49,992 nucleotides of DNA from UBA1234 sp964400015 (lineage in GTDB: Bacteria > Bacillota > Clostridia > TANB77 > UBA1234): contig CAYNRR010000010.1 of NCBI GenBank assembly GCA_964400015.1, positions 1-49,992 on the forward strand, read 5' to 3'. The notes under the pieces were generated by a model that made no database searches, had not been told where the DNA came from, and saw only the letters and a list, made by a program, of their open reading frames with translations. Made by a program: the position numbers and the translations under genes. Positions 27,565 through 35,447 of the stretch are shown here, in pieces. How positions within the stretch are numbered: the first letter of the stretch is position 1; each line of letters opens with the position of its first letter.

Positions 27565-27831
27565 CTACTTTTCTTTTGCTTCTTCACACAAATTAAATTT
27601 TTCTCTTTTAAATGTGAACTTTTCTGGCACTGGATAGTATCCACCTTTAGCCCACGGATTACATCTTAAAATTCTAACAGCAGTAAGTAAACTTCCTTTT
27701 ATTGCTCCATGTTTTTCTATTGCTTCAATAGCAAAATTAGAACAAGTAGGGAAAAATTTGCAACTTAAATGCCATGAACCAGGAATTTTTTGATACAACT
27801 TTATAAAACCTATCAATATTTTTTTCATCAT
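27565..27831 (-). CDS. yidD: YidD membrane-insertion efficiency factor
   Basis: 88 residues, typical for YidD. The family pattern is clear: LYQKIPGSWHLSCKFFPTCS (usually SPLLPPSCRFYPTCS), FAIEAIEKHGAIKGS, and RILRCNPWAKGGYYPVP with its conserved cysteines. YidD is a small membrane-associated helper of YidC insertase. It is more often next to rnpA and yidC; here it sits between a PH-domain gene (1-base gap) and pilT. It has weak ribosome signals of its own, so translation is probably coupled. Two consecutive ATGs (27831, 27828) are possible starts. Confidence 0.93.
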   Translation of the reverse strand: MMKKILIGFIKLYQKIPGSWHLSCKFFPTCSNFAIEAIEKHGAIKGSLLTAVRILRCNPWAKGGYYPVPEKFTFKREKFNLCEEAKEK

Positions 27832-27832
27832 A

Positions 27833-28225
27833 TTACATTTTTGGCATCATGCCAGGATTAAGAAATTCACCAGCTGTAACTTTCTTTTCATCTCTATATT
27901 TTTCTACTAATTCAGATAATAAAGTTCTAACCTTTTCAGGATTTTTAACTGATCTTATTTCTGTAACTGGTGAAGACACATCTGCTGAATGGCAAATAAT
28001 AGTTCCTACACCAAACATTCTTTCAAACAAACTTCTTGTTAATGTTATATCAAAAATTCTATATAATCTAACTTCGTCTTCATGCATTGAAATAAATTTA
28101 ACTGTTGTATACAGTTTGTCTCTATATAAAGTATATGTTGTAAAAGATAATGGCAATCCAAAGAAAGGTCTTTTCTTATCTTTCCACAATACGCCAGATT
28201 CCTCAACATTTTTTTCTTTATCCAT
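27833..28225 (-). CDS. Bacterial PH-domain (bPH_2) protein
   Basis: 130 residues. The pattern VLWKDKKRPFFGLPLSFTTY, YRDKLYTTVKF, DEVRLYRIFDITLTRSLFER, FGVGTIICHSAD and SVKNPEKVRTLLSELV matches single-domain bacterial PH proteins common in clostridia. There is no membrane segment. The function is unknown. It is first in the operon with yidD and pilT, behind a promoter at 28260-28288, with the ribosome site GAGGAGG. Confidence 0.85.
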   Translation of the reverse strand: MDKEKNVEESGVLWKDKKRPFFGLPLSFTTYTLYRDKLYTTVKFISMHEDEVRLYRIFDITLTRSLFERMFGVGTIICHSADVSSPVTEIRSVKNPEKVRTLLSELVEKYRDEKKVTAGEFLNPGMMPKM

Positions 28226-28259
28226 AAGTTTTCCTCCTCACACCGAATTATCGATTATC

Positions 28260-28288
28260 ATTTTAACAAATATATGTAGAAAATACAA
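28260..28288 (-). promoter_or_regulatory. Promoter of the PH-yidD-pilT operon
   Basis: Minus strand TTGTAT, 17 bases, TAAAAT; 35 bases before the ATG. Confidence 0.65.
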
Positions 28289-28345
28289 ATGGTATTATAT
28301 TCCCTGTAAAAAAATGTTTTTATTCTTTTATTTTATTTTTCTTAA

Positions 28346-28354
28346 TGTTATAAT
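28346..28354 (+). promoter_or_regulatory. Extended -10 promoter of the DUF362 gene
   Basis: TGTTATAAT, an extended -10, 18 bases before the ATG at 28373; the leader is therefore very short and contains AGGTGAG. Confidence 0.5.
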
Positions 28355-28372
28355 TTTTTTAGGTGAGTATTT

Positions 28373-29515
28373 ATGGATATAGCAATAGTAAAATGTGAGG
28401 ATTACTCAGCTGATACAGTTACTAATTCTTTTAACAAATTAGTTGATTTAATTGGTGGATTAGATTGGGTTACTCAAGGTATGAAAATTGTGATAAAAGC
28501 TAATCTTGTTACTTTTATGAAACCAGATTCTGCTGGAACAACACATCCAGCCTTACTTTGTGAATTAGTTAAAAGATTGTGCGAAAAAGGTGCAGAAGTT
28601 GTTGTTGGAGATAGTCCTGGTGGAATTTATGCAAGTGCTTTTGTAAATAAAGTTTATTCTGTAACAGGAATTACAGAAGTTGAAAAATACGGTGGAAAAT
28701 TAAATCAAAATTTCAGTCAAAAAAGTGTTACCTTTGAACAAGGAAAAGTTCTTAAAGAATTTGAATATACTGCTTTTTTAGATGATGCTGATGTTATTAT
28801 AAACTTTTGCAAATTAAAAACACACGGAATGATGGGAATGTCTGCCGCAACCAAGAATTTATTTGGTACGATTCCAGGTACTTTAAAACCAGAATATCAT
28901 TTTAAGTACCCTAACCATTCTGATTTCGCAGATATGCTTATTGATTTAAATGAATATTTTAAACCTAGACTTTGTATTGTAGATGCCGTTGTAGGAATGG
29001 AAGGCAACGGTCCGACAATGGGAACACCTAGGCAGATTGGTGCAATTTTAGCTTCTTCTGATCCATATAAATTAGATTTGGCTTGTGCAAAAATTATTGG
29101 TTTAACTAAAGAAAACGTTACTACTCTTGAAGCTGCTTTCAAAAGAAAGTTGATACCTGCAACTGCTGATGAATTATCGTGTAATGATGATTTAAATAAA
29201 TATGTAGTACAAAATTATGACAATATCTTAGTTCACAGGAGTTTATTATTTGAAGATAAATCTAAATTTATTGGAAGATTTATAACAAAAGCAATGCGTT
29301 CTGTTCCAGTATTAGATAAAAACATTTGTGTAGGATGTAAAAAATGTTACGAAATTTGTCCTGCCAAAGCAATTACTATGAAAAATAACAAACCTGTTAT
29401 AGATAGGAAAAAATGTATTTCATGTTTTTGTTGTCAGGAATTTTGTCCAAAAGGTGCAATGAAAGTAAAACGCCCTTTGCTTGCTAAAATGTTAAATAAA
29501 TCAAAGGAGAGATGA
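28373..29515 (+). CDS. DUF362 protein fused to a 2[4Fe-4S] ferredoxin
   Basis: 380 residues. The DUF362 domain (about 1-300) has the family features VIKANLVTFMKPD, TTHPALLCELVKRL, VVVGDSPGG, NFCKLKTHGMMGMSAATKNLFG and GNGPTMGTPRQIG. The C-terminus (about 318-372) is a ferredoxin with CVGCKKCYEICPAKA and CISCFCCQEFCPKGA, eight cysteines for two clusters. DUF362-ferredoxin proteins are widespread in anaerobes; their reaction is not known, but a redox role with a bound substrate is plausible. Cytoplasmic. It is followed with overlap by the SPFH-like gene. Confidence 0.9.
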   Translation: MDIAIVKCEDYSADTVTNSFNKLVDLIGGLDWVTQGMKIVIKANLVTFMKPDSAGTTHPALLCELVKRLCEKGAEVVVGDSPGGIYASAFVNKVYSVTGITEVEKYGGKLNQNFSQKSVTFEQGKVLKEFEYTAFLDDADVIINFCKLKTHGMMGMSAATKNLFGTIPGTLKPEYHFKYPNHSDFADMLIDLNEYFKPRLCIVDAVVGMEGNGPTMGTPRQIGAILASSDPYKLDLACAKIIGLTKENVTTLEAAFKRKLIPATADELSCNDDLNKYVVQNYDNILVHRSLLFEDKSKFIGRFITKAMRSVPVLDKNICVGCKKCYEICPAKAITMKNNKPVIDRKKCISCFCCQEFCPKGAMKVKRPLLAKMLNKSKER

Positions 29516-29517
29516 AA

Positions 29518-30174
29518 ATGATAACATTTAATATATCTGATGCAATATCAGAAATGATAGGTCCTATTATATTTATTATGCTTTGGACTATTCCACTTTT
29601 TATGGCATTTATTAAAAAAGTACCATCAAATACCGTTATAATAATTGATAGAAATGGTCACTATTTAAAAACTCTTAACAAAGGATTTTTTATATTGCGC
29701 CCTTCAGATGAAATAACTACAAGGATTTCAAAAACTCCTACGTTAAGAACTTTAACCGATTATTTTGAAACTGATGACGGTAAAATAGTTTGTGCAACTA
29801 TACTTTGTAGATATCATGCAGATAATATTCCTAATGTATTGCAAGCACTTGGAAACGTTAGAAGAAGCGTAGACGACATCATAAAGAGTTCTGCTCACTT
29901 TGCAATAAGCAACTTTCCAATTCAGTATATAATTGGAAATAACACTGCAGAATTTTCTGAAAAAGTTCGTACAAATTTAATAAGTGAATTTAATTCAATT
30001 GGAATTTCTATGTCATATTTAAAAATTCAAGTAAGTAACGCTACATATTCTGGTGTATCTGCTTTCAGACCACATGAAAGTAGCTGTTACAGAGAAGGTG
30101 GAACTAAACATCAACACGATAAATCTTTAACACTTCATGATAAGTACACTAACGGTCCAATTATATATAAATAA
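29518..30174 (+). CDS. SPFH/band-7-like membrane-anchored protein
   Basis: 218 residues. One N-terminal membrane segment (about 11-32, PIIFIMLWTIPLFMAFI) is followed by a band-7-type strand pattern (VPSNTVIIIDRNGHYLKTLNKGFFILRP, then a DGKIVCATILCRYHADN segment, and NVRRSVDDIIKSSAHFAISN), as in flotillin/stomatin relatives. It is shorter than stomatins, and its C-terminus is not a coiled coil but a polar, His-containing tail. The start at 29518 is preferred because AAGGAG is 8 bases upstream; ATG 29512, overlapping the previous stop, is too close to it. SPFH proteins scaffold membrane microdomains; what it does here is unknown. Confidence 0.72.
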   Translation: MITFNISDAISEMIGPIIFIMLWTIPLFMAFIKKVPSNTVIIIDRNGHYLKTLNKGFFILRPSDEITTRISKTPTLRTLTDYFETDDGKIVCATILCRYHADNIPNVLQALGNVRRSVDDIIKSSAHFAISNFPIQYIIGNNTAEFSEKVRTNLISEFNSIGISMSYLKIQVSNATYSGVSAFRPHESSCYREGGTKHQHDKSLTLHDKYTNGPIIYK

Positions 30175-30180
30175 TTTATT

Positions 30181-30214
30181 AGAGTCATAAATATTTATTA
30201 TTTATGGCTCTTTT
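30181..30214. terminator. Terminator between convergent genes
   Basis: AGAGTCATAAA / TTTATGGCTCT (one G-T pair) followed by TTTT. Confidence 0.75.
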
Positions 30215-30680
30215 AATTTGCACAACGTAAACATGGGGTATAACCCTCTCCTATCGCTTCTGATAAGGTTGTCTCAACCAAATTTGCATTACCACATTTA
30301 GAAAGTTTATGATATTTTTTACCGTTTAATGATACATATACTTTCTTTACATTTGAATTTGCTGAAACGATACTTTCATCTTTAAGTTCATTCTTTTCTT
30401 CTTCAATTACTTCTTTTTCTTCAACCTCATCTTTGGAAGTTTTTATTATTATTACTCCATCCTCAAAAGTTATATCAATATCAATCATTTCTGAAAATTC
30501 TCTTAATGCAATGTATGTTCTATCATTATATTGTAATATTGGATTCTCAGATGAATATTCTTCCCCATCTATTAAAATGGGGTATGGTGAAAAATAGACC
30601 TTTTTTACTAAATTGCCTGCAAATGCAACACTTGAAATCATTGCAAACACAGCAAAAAATGATACACAAATTTTCTTCAT
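30213..30680 (-). CDS. Secreted stalk-domain protein with Cys-rich C-terminus
   Basis: 155 residues. Signal peptide about 1-21 (cut after VAFA). Residues about 25-75 match the copper-amine-oxidase-N/stalk domain (PILIDGEEYSSENPILQYND then RTYIALREFSEMIDI). A Glu/Lys-rich linker follows. The last ~45 residues, YVSLNGKKYHKLSKCGN through EGYTPCLRCAN, carry the pattern YHxxxC ... A...GYxPCxxC. That pattern appears at the ends of secreted nucleases and ComEA-like proteins and probably binds a metal. It is exported and likely wall-associated. Ribosome site GGAGGC. It is transcribed divergently from the ClpX-like gene across a control region with three palindromes. Confidence 0.8.
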   Translation of the reverse strand: MKKICVSFFAVFAMISSVAFAGNLVKKVYFSPYPILIDGEEYSSENPILQYNDRTYIALREFSEMIDIDITFEDGVIIIKTSKDEVEEKEVIEEEKNELKDESIVSANSNVKKVYVSLNGKKYHKLSKCGNANLVETTLSEAIGEGYTPCLRCAN

Positions 30681-30722
30681 TATTGCCTCCTATATTCATT
30701 ATTTATTTTAAAATGGGAAATT

Positions 30723-30766
30723 TAAGATAGGACTATCTTAGGATAAAATTAAATTCTAGAATTTAA
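30723..30766 (-). promoter_or_regulatory. Two 18-bp perfect palindromes in the stalk-gene leader
   Basis: TAAGATAG-GA-CTATCTTA at 30723-30740 and TTAAATTCTAGAATTTAA at 30749-30766. They lie just downstream of the -10 at 30778, a typical place for repressor operators; they could also be RNA hairpins. Confidence 0.55.
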
Positions 30767-30777
30767 AATCTATATTT

Positions 30778-30806
30778 AAATTAACTTCTAAGTTTCAAAA
30801 AGTCAA
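30778..30806 (-). promoter_or_regulatory. Promoter of the stalk-domain gene
   Basis: Minus strand TTGACT, 17 bases, TAATTT. Confidence 0.5.
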
Positions 30807-30810
30807 CAAC

Positions 30811-30825
30811 AAATGTTCGACATTT
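30811..30825. promoter_or_regulatory. Palindrome containing a candidate Spo0A box
   Basis: AAATGT-TCG-ACATTT is a perfect palindrome; its minus strand contains TGTCGAA (30816-30822), the 0A-box core. It lies between the two divergent promoters. Confidence 0.4.
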
Positions 30826-30847
30826 TTCGAGCATCATTCGATTTTTA

Positions 30848-30875
30848 TTGATAAATTCAGTATTTGTGATATAAT
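30848..30875 (+). promoter_or_regulatory. Promoter of the ClpX-like gene
   Basis: TTGATA, 16 bases, TATAAT with TGA just before the -10 (extended). Confidence 0.7.
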
Positions 30876-30927
30876 TTACGTGCAATTATTTCTTTTTTAT
30901 CTCTGATTTATTAAAGGAGTGATTTTT

Positions 30928-32327
30928 ATGACAAAAAAAGACGGATACGCTGTTTAGTCTGTAAGGAACTTGTTTCCTCTGGTTCTGAAACTTTTTTATC
31001 TGATGATGCAGTGGCATATGCTGTTATTCCATTGCGAGTCGCCAACAAAGTAGGTTGCGTTTGTTCTAAATGTGTCGAAACATATTATGAAAATATCGCT
31101 GACAATATAGAAGATTTAGCAGGGAAATTTAACTCTTCCGATTCATCACCAACTTGCGATGAATCTACTACCGAAGTAAAAGAAGAACAAAGTGTTCCAA
31201 AAGAAAAGAGTCCCCCAAAAGAAAAAAGCGACTATGAAAAGTTGCAAGAACTTTCGGCTAGATATTCTTGCCTTGACTATTCCTTAGATAGTCTTTTTTC
31301 AATAGTTTCGCGATATGTTTTCGGACAAGATGAAGCTATCAAAACTGTATTGTACGCACTTTATTTCAATCAATTTGCAAACTATCTCGAAGATTTAGGG
31401 CAAGTTCATTTCAAGCATAAACATATTCTTCTTATCGGTGGAACTGGTGTCGGCAAAACCTTGTTGGCTACAACCGTTGCCAAAGCTTTCAGAGTTACTT
31501 ATTCTGTTTCTAATGCCACTCCTATTACTTCGGCTGGTTATATCGGTGACAAGGTTGAAAATATTCTTGAGCGTTTGCTAAATGCTGCAAATGGCAATCT
31601 TGAAACAGCTCAAAATGGTGTTATCATTATTGATGAATTTGATAAAAAGCGTTCAAAAGCTTCACAAAATGGTAATGATGTAACCGGTGAAGCTGTTCAG
31701 CAAGAACTTTTGAAACTGTTAGAGCCATCTATTGTTACAATAAAAAACAATACGGTTCCTTTCTACACTGGCAATCTTACCATAATCATGATGGGTGCTT
31801 TTGTCGGATTAGATGAAATCGTTGAGAAACGCACAAAAACTCATAACTTAGGTTTTTGCTTGCCTGAGCAAGCTCAAAGTTCTGTTACTACCGACATTAC
31901 ACAAGATGATCTCATTAAATATGGATTTATTCCAGAAATCGTTGGCAGAATTCCGATTGTTTGCAAACTTAACGACTTAACACATGACGTTATCGTCGAT
32001 ATCATTTACAACAACTTAGAAAGATATAATCTTCTATTCACAGTAAAGAATTTTGAACTCTATTTTGATCCTGTTTTAATTGATAAAATTGCAGACGAAG
32101 TACTAGAATCTAAGACTGGTGCAAGAGATGTTGAAAATAGAATTGATGCTATCTTACGTCCTGCACTTTATCGTGTTTTTCAAAGTCGTCCAGATGGTAT
32201 CTGCGAAATCGATTCGAGTGGTGCTATCAAAATTTTGTTCAAGAATACAAAGAATCCAGCAAGAATTGAGACATTTGAAACAAATCCGATTCAAAAATAT
32301 ACAGAACGTGAAGCTGACTATAATTAG
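30928..32327 (+). CDS. ClpX-like AAA+ unfoldase, N-terminus readable only through a -1 frameshift
   Basis: The main frame (from GTG 31011, 438 residues) is a ClpX relative: Walker A GGTGVGKTLLA, pore loop AGYIGDKVENIL, Walker B VIIIDEFDKKR, GEAVQQELLKLLEP, LGF in the ClpP-binding loop position (usual IGF), sensor/Arg-finger region GFIPEIVGRIP, and TGARDVENRID. Upstream in the same frame lies RRIRCLVCKELV, which with CVCSKCVETY completes the four-cysteine zinc finger of ClpX. No start codon precedes it in that frame. The only good start is ATG 30928 (AAAGGAG 8 bases upstream), which reads MTKK and then stops at TAG unless the ribosome or polymerase slips -1 on the A7 run at 30933-30939; then MTKKRRIRCLVC results, a normal ClpX opening. 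It has a diverged sequence and a longer zinc-finger spacing than housekeeping ClpX, and no clpP or tig is nearby. Probably an acquired paralogue. Confidence 0.75.
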
Positions 32328-32337
32328 TTAAAGCTAT

Positions 32338-32374
32338 AAAATGTACGACTTTTGTAAAAAGTCGTACATTTTTT
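32338..32374 (+). terminator. Terminator of the ClpX-like gene
   Basis: AATGTACGACTTTT / AAAAGTCGTACATT then TTTT. Confidence 0.92.
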
Positions 32375-32393
32375 ATTTTAATTCATGTATATG

Positions 32394-32402
32394 TGGTATA
32401 AT
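32394..32402 (+). promoter_or_regulatory. Extended -10 promoter of the glycosyltransferase gene
   Basis: TGGTATAAT, 36 bases before the TTG start at 32438; no clear -35. Confidence 0.5.
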
Positions 32403-32437
32403 TTTATTTGATATTTATAAAAAAGGATGTGCATATT

Positions 32438-33493
32438 TTGAGTAAAACTAAAATTCTACACTTATTATCTTCTAATAAGTTTTCAAATGTTGAAAATACT
32501 ATTTCTCATTCCATAGAAATTTTAAATGATAGCGATGAGTTCGAGTTTGCATACGCTTCACCAATGGGGCAAATTTCAAAAGTTTTACGTTCTAAGGGAA
32601 TCAATTACCTTCCCGTAGAAAAATTTGATTATAAAGCAATTTCAACCATTATAGAGCAATATTCACCAGACATTATTCATGCGCATGATTACGAAGCTTG
32701 TAATATCGCTTCAAAATTTTCTAAAACTTCAAAAGTAATAGCGCAAATTCATATCGACTCTGAAGATATGAAAAAAACAACATTTAAATCTTTAAATTTT
32801 AAAAATGCAAGCAAAAATTTTTACAAAATTGTTTGGCCTTCAAATACTGTAAAGAATAATTATAGATTTCACAATGCTGTTTCTGACGAACATAAAAATT
32901 TAATTTTAGCTCCAGCCGTAGACTGCGAAAGTGTTATATCTAAGGCTACTCCATCAGAAGAAACTGCAAATACAAATTTTGATATGATTATGTTTGCTGA
33001 CGATATGGGAAATGATGAAATTAAAAAAGTAATAAATATATTAGCACTTCTTCAAGGTCGTGGCTTCACTTTTAAATTTGGTGCAATATCATCTAATCCT
33101 GTTACTCCAGAAATTGCAGATTATTTAAAAGAAACTGGTATTTCAGATTCGTTCTTTTATATAAACAAAACTGATAATTATTATCCTATTTTAGCCAAAG
33201 CAAAAATTTTGTTTATTGCTAAAGAATATGAGAACACGCCAATATATGCGTTAGAGGCAGAAGCACTTGGTGTTCCTGTTTTATCAGTATACTGCAACGG
33301 TTTAAAATCTATTATTCAAAATGAATTTAACGGATTTTTAGCAAATAATGATTACGACTTAGCAAACTTTGCTGCACGAATGCTTGATGACAGAAACCTT
33401 TGGCTATTATTATCTACAAACGCTTTATCATCATCATACATTCAAAACGATTTAAATAAATATAAAAATAATTTAGAAAATTTATATAGTTAA
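32438..33493 (+). CDS. GT4-type glycosyltransferase
   Basis: 351 residues. The N-terminal Rossmann half has KILHLLSSNKFSNVENT, SPDIIHAHDYEA and VIAQIHIDSED (acceptor side). The C-terminal half has the nucleotide-sugar side with YENTPIYALEAEALGVPVLS (Glu pair of the EX7E type) and GLKSIIQNEFNGFLA. This is the retaining GT-B fold of family GT4, which adds sugars to polysaccharides or lipids at the inner membrane face. Donor and acceptor cannot be told. I start it at TTG 32438 because AAAGG lies 12 bases upstream and the protein aligns from KTKILHLL. It stands alone between two terminators. Confidence 0.85.
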   Translation: MSKTKILHLLSSNKFSNVENTISHSIEILNDSDEFEFAYASPMGQISKVLRSKGINYLPVEKFDYKAISTIIEQYSPDIIHAHDYEACNIASKFSKTSKVIAQIHIDSEDMKKTTFKSLNFKNASKNFYKIVWPSNTVKNNYRFHNAVSDEHKNLILAPAVDCESVISKATPSEETANTNFDMIMFADDMGNDEIKKVINILALLQGRGFTFKFGAISSNPVTPEIADYLKETGISDSFFYINKTDNYYPILAKAKILFIAKEYENTPIYALEAEALGVPVLSVYCNGLKSIIQNEFNGFLANNDYDLANFAARMLDDRNLWLLLSTNALSSSYIQNDLNKYKNNLENLYS

Positions 33494-33510
33494 AATGTTT
33501 TTCTAATATA

Positions 33511-33550
33511 AAAAGAGGATGCCGATTTTTTCATCAGACATCCTCTTATT
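33511..33550. terminator. Terminator between convergent genes
   Basis: AAGAGGATG / CATCCTCTT with a 17-base loop, and T-rich sequence on the plus strand. Confidence 0.85.
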
Positions 33551-33551
33551 T

Positions 33552-35447
33552 TTATTCTAATTCAAATGCTCCTGTATATAATTGATAATAAGTACCTTTT
33601 TCTTGTATTAAGAAATCGTGTTCACCTCTTTCAATTATCTCTCCGTGATCCAATACAATTATAGCCTTTGAATTTCTAACTGTTGATAATCTATGTGCAA
33701 TTACAAAAACTGTTCTTCCTTCCATTAACTTATCCATACCATCTTGAACAATTGCTTCCGTTCTTGTATCTATACTTGAAGTTGCTTCATCTAATATCAT
33801 TACTGGAGGATCTGCAACAGCAGCTCTTGCAATTGATATTAACTGTCTTTGTCCTTGTGATAAACTTTCACCATTTCCTGTTATCCATGTATCATATCCG
33901 TTTGGCAGACGTTTAATAAAACTATGTGCATTAGCTAGTTTAGCTGCTTCAATTATCTCTTCATCAGTAGCATCTAAACGACCATATCTAATATTATCTT
34001 TAATTGTACCAGTAAATAAGTTTGTATCTTGTAAAACCATACCTAAAGAACGTCTTAAATCATCTTTATTTATATCTTTTACATCAATTCCGTCATATAT
34101 AATTTGACCTTTTTTTACTTCATAAAATCTATTTATTAGATTTGTTATAGTCGTTTTTCCTGCACCAGTTGCACCTACAAACGCAATCTTTTGACCTGGC
34201 TTAGCATAAAAAGATACATCTTTTAAAACTGTCTTTTCTGGAGTATAACCAAATGTTAAATCCTTTACTTCAACATATCCTTTTAAAGGTATATATTCAA
34301 CATTACCTTTTTTATCTACCTTTTTCCATGCCCATTTTTTAGTAAGCTTTTTAGTTTCAATCAAATTACCATCTGTTCCATTATCAACGTTTACTAATGT
34401 AACTTTACCTTCATTAACTTCCGGTTTTTCGTTCATTAAATCAAATATTCTTTCTGCACCAGCCATTGCCATTGCAATAGAATTTATTTGTTGTGAAACT
34501 CTTGAAACCGGCATATTAAAGCTTCTACTTAATTGTAAGAAACTTGCAATATCACCTAATGTAATTCCCATATTTGTCTTAAGTGCTAAAAGACCACCTG
34601 TTACAGCTATGATTACATATTGTATTTGGCCTATATTCCCCATTATTGGCATTAAAATATTAGCCATCATATTTGCTTTAGTTGTATTATCACATAGTGC
34701 TTCATTTAATCTATCAAAATCTTCTTTAGATTTTTCCTCATGACAAAAAACTTTAATAACTTTTTGACCGTTTATCATTTCTTCAATGTAACCATTTACT
34801 TTAGCTAAAGATTCTTGTTGCTTCACAAAATATTTAGCACTTTTTCCACCAACAACTTTAACTATATTAAGCATTATAACAAGTATTACAATAACTTCTA
34901 CCGTTAGAATCAAATTTGTAAATAACATTGCAAAGAAAACAGCAACAATAGTTATAAATGATGAAATAAGTTGTGGTATACTTTCCGAAATCATCTCGCG
35001 AAGAGCATCTGTATCATTCGTATAATGGCTCATTATCTCACCATGTGTATGTGTGTCAAAATAATTAAGTGGCAATTTTTGCATTGTTTCAAACATATCA
35101 TCTCTGATTTTTGTAAGAATGCCTTGAGTAATGATAACCATTATTCTCATTTGTGTAAATGTTGAAACAACACCTATTAAATATATAACGGCCATACCAC
35201 CTAAAGCTTTTGCAAGATTTGAGAAATCAGGATTTTTACTTCCTAGTAGTGGAGTAATATAATCATCAATCAAACTCTTTATAAATAATGAATTTGCAAC
35301 ATTTGTTAATGAAGAAAGTATTATACAAACAACTACAACAACTAAAGCCCATCTATATTTTTTAAAATATGATAATAACTTTTTTAAAGTCTTTTTAGGG
35401 TTTTTAACTTTAGTAACACTTCCTTTTCTTCCTTTTGTTTTAGTCAT
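33552..35447 (-). CDS. ABC exporter half-transporter with canonical ATP site
   Basis: 631 residues. Membrane domain (about 30-340) with six helices, then an ATPase domain (about 400-631): Walker A FVGATGAGKTTITN, Q-loop VLQDTNLF, signature LSQGQRQLISIARAA, Walker B VMILDEATSSID with the catalytic Glu, and IAHRLSTV with the switch His. An inserted linker (about 345-400; KKLTKKWAWKKVDKKGNVEY) separates the domains. It partners the preceding gene as a heterodimer of the TM287/288-LmrCD-BmrCD kind, exporting drugs or lipids. The start at ATG 35447 is preferred (AAAGGAGG 8 bases upstream); the first ATG, 35453, is too close to the site. It overlaps the upstream gene by 8 bases. Confidence 0.92.
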   Translation of the reverse strand: MTKTKGRKGSVTKVKNPKKTLKKLLSYFKKYRWALVVVVVCIILSSLTNVANSLFIKSLIDDYITPLLGSKNPDFSNLAKALGGMAVIYLIGVVSTFTQMRIMVIITQGILTKIRDDMFETMQKLPLNYFDTHTHGEIMSHYTNDTDALREMISESIPQLISSFITIVAVFFAMLFTNLILTVEVIVILVIMLNIVKVVGGKSAKYFVKQQESLAKVNGYIEEMINGQKVIKVFCHEEKSKEDFDRLNEALCDNTTKANMMANILMPIMGNIGQIQYVIIAVTGGLLALKTNMGITLGDIASFLQLSRSFNMPVSRVSQQINSIAMAMAGAERIFDLMNEKPEVNEGKVTLVNVDNGTDGNLIETKKLTKKWAWKKVDKKGNVEYIPLKGYVEVKDLTFGYTPEKTVLKDVSFYAKPGQKIAFVGATGAGKTTITNLINRFYEVKKGQIIYDGIDVKDINKDDLRRSLGMVLQDTNLFTGTIKDNIRYGRLDATDEEIIEAAKLANAHSFIKRLPNGYDTWITGNGESLSQGQRQLISIARAAVADPPVMILDEATSSIDTRTEAIVQDGMDKLMEGRTVFVIAHRLSTVRNSKAIIVLDHGEIIERGEHDFLIQEKGTYYQLYTGAFELE

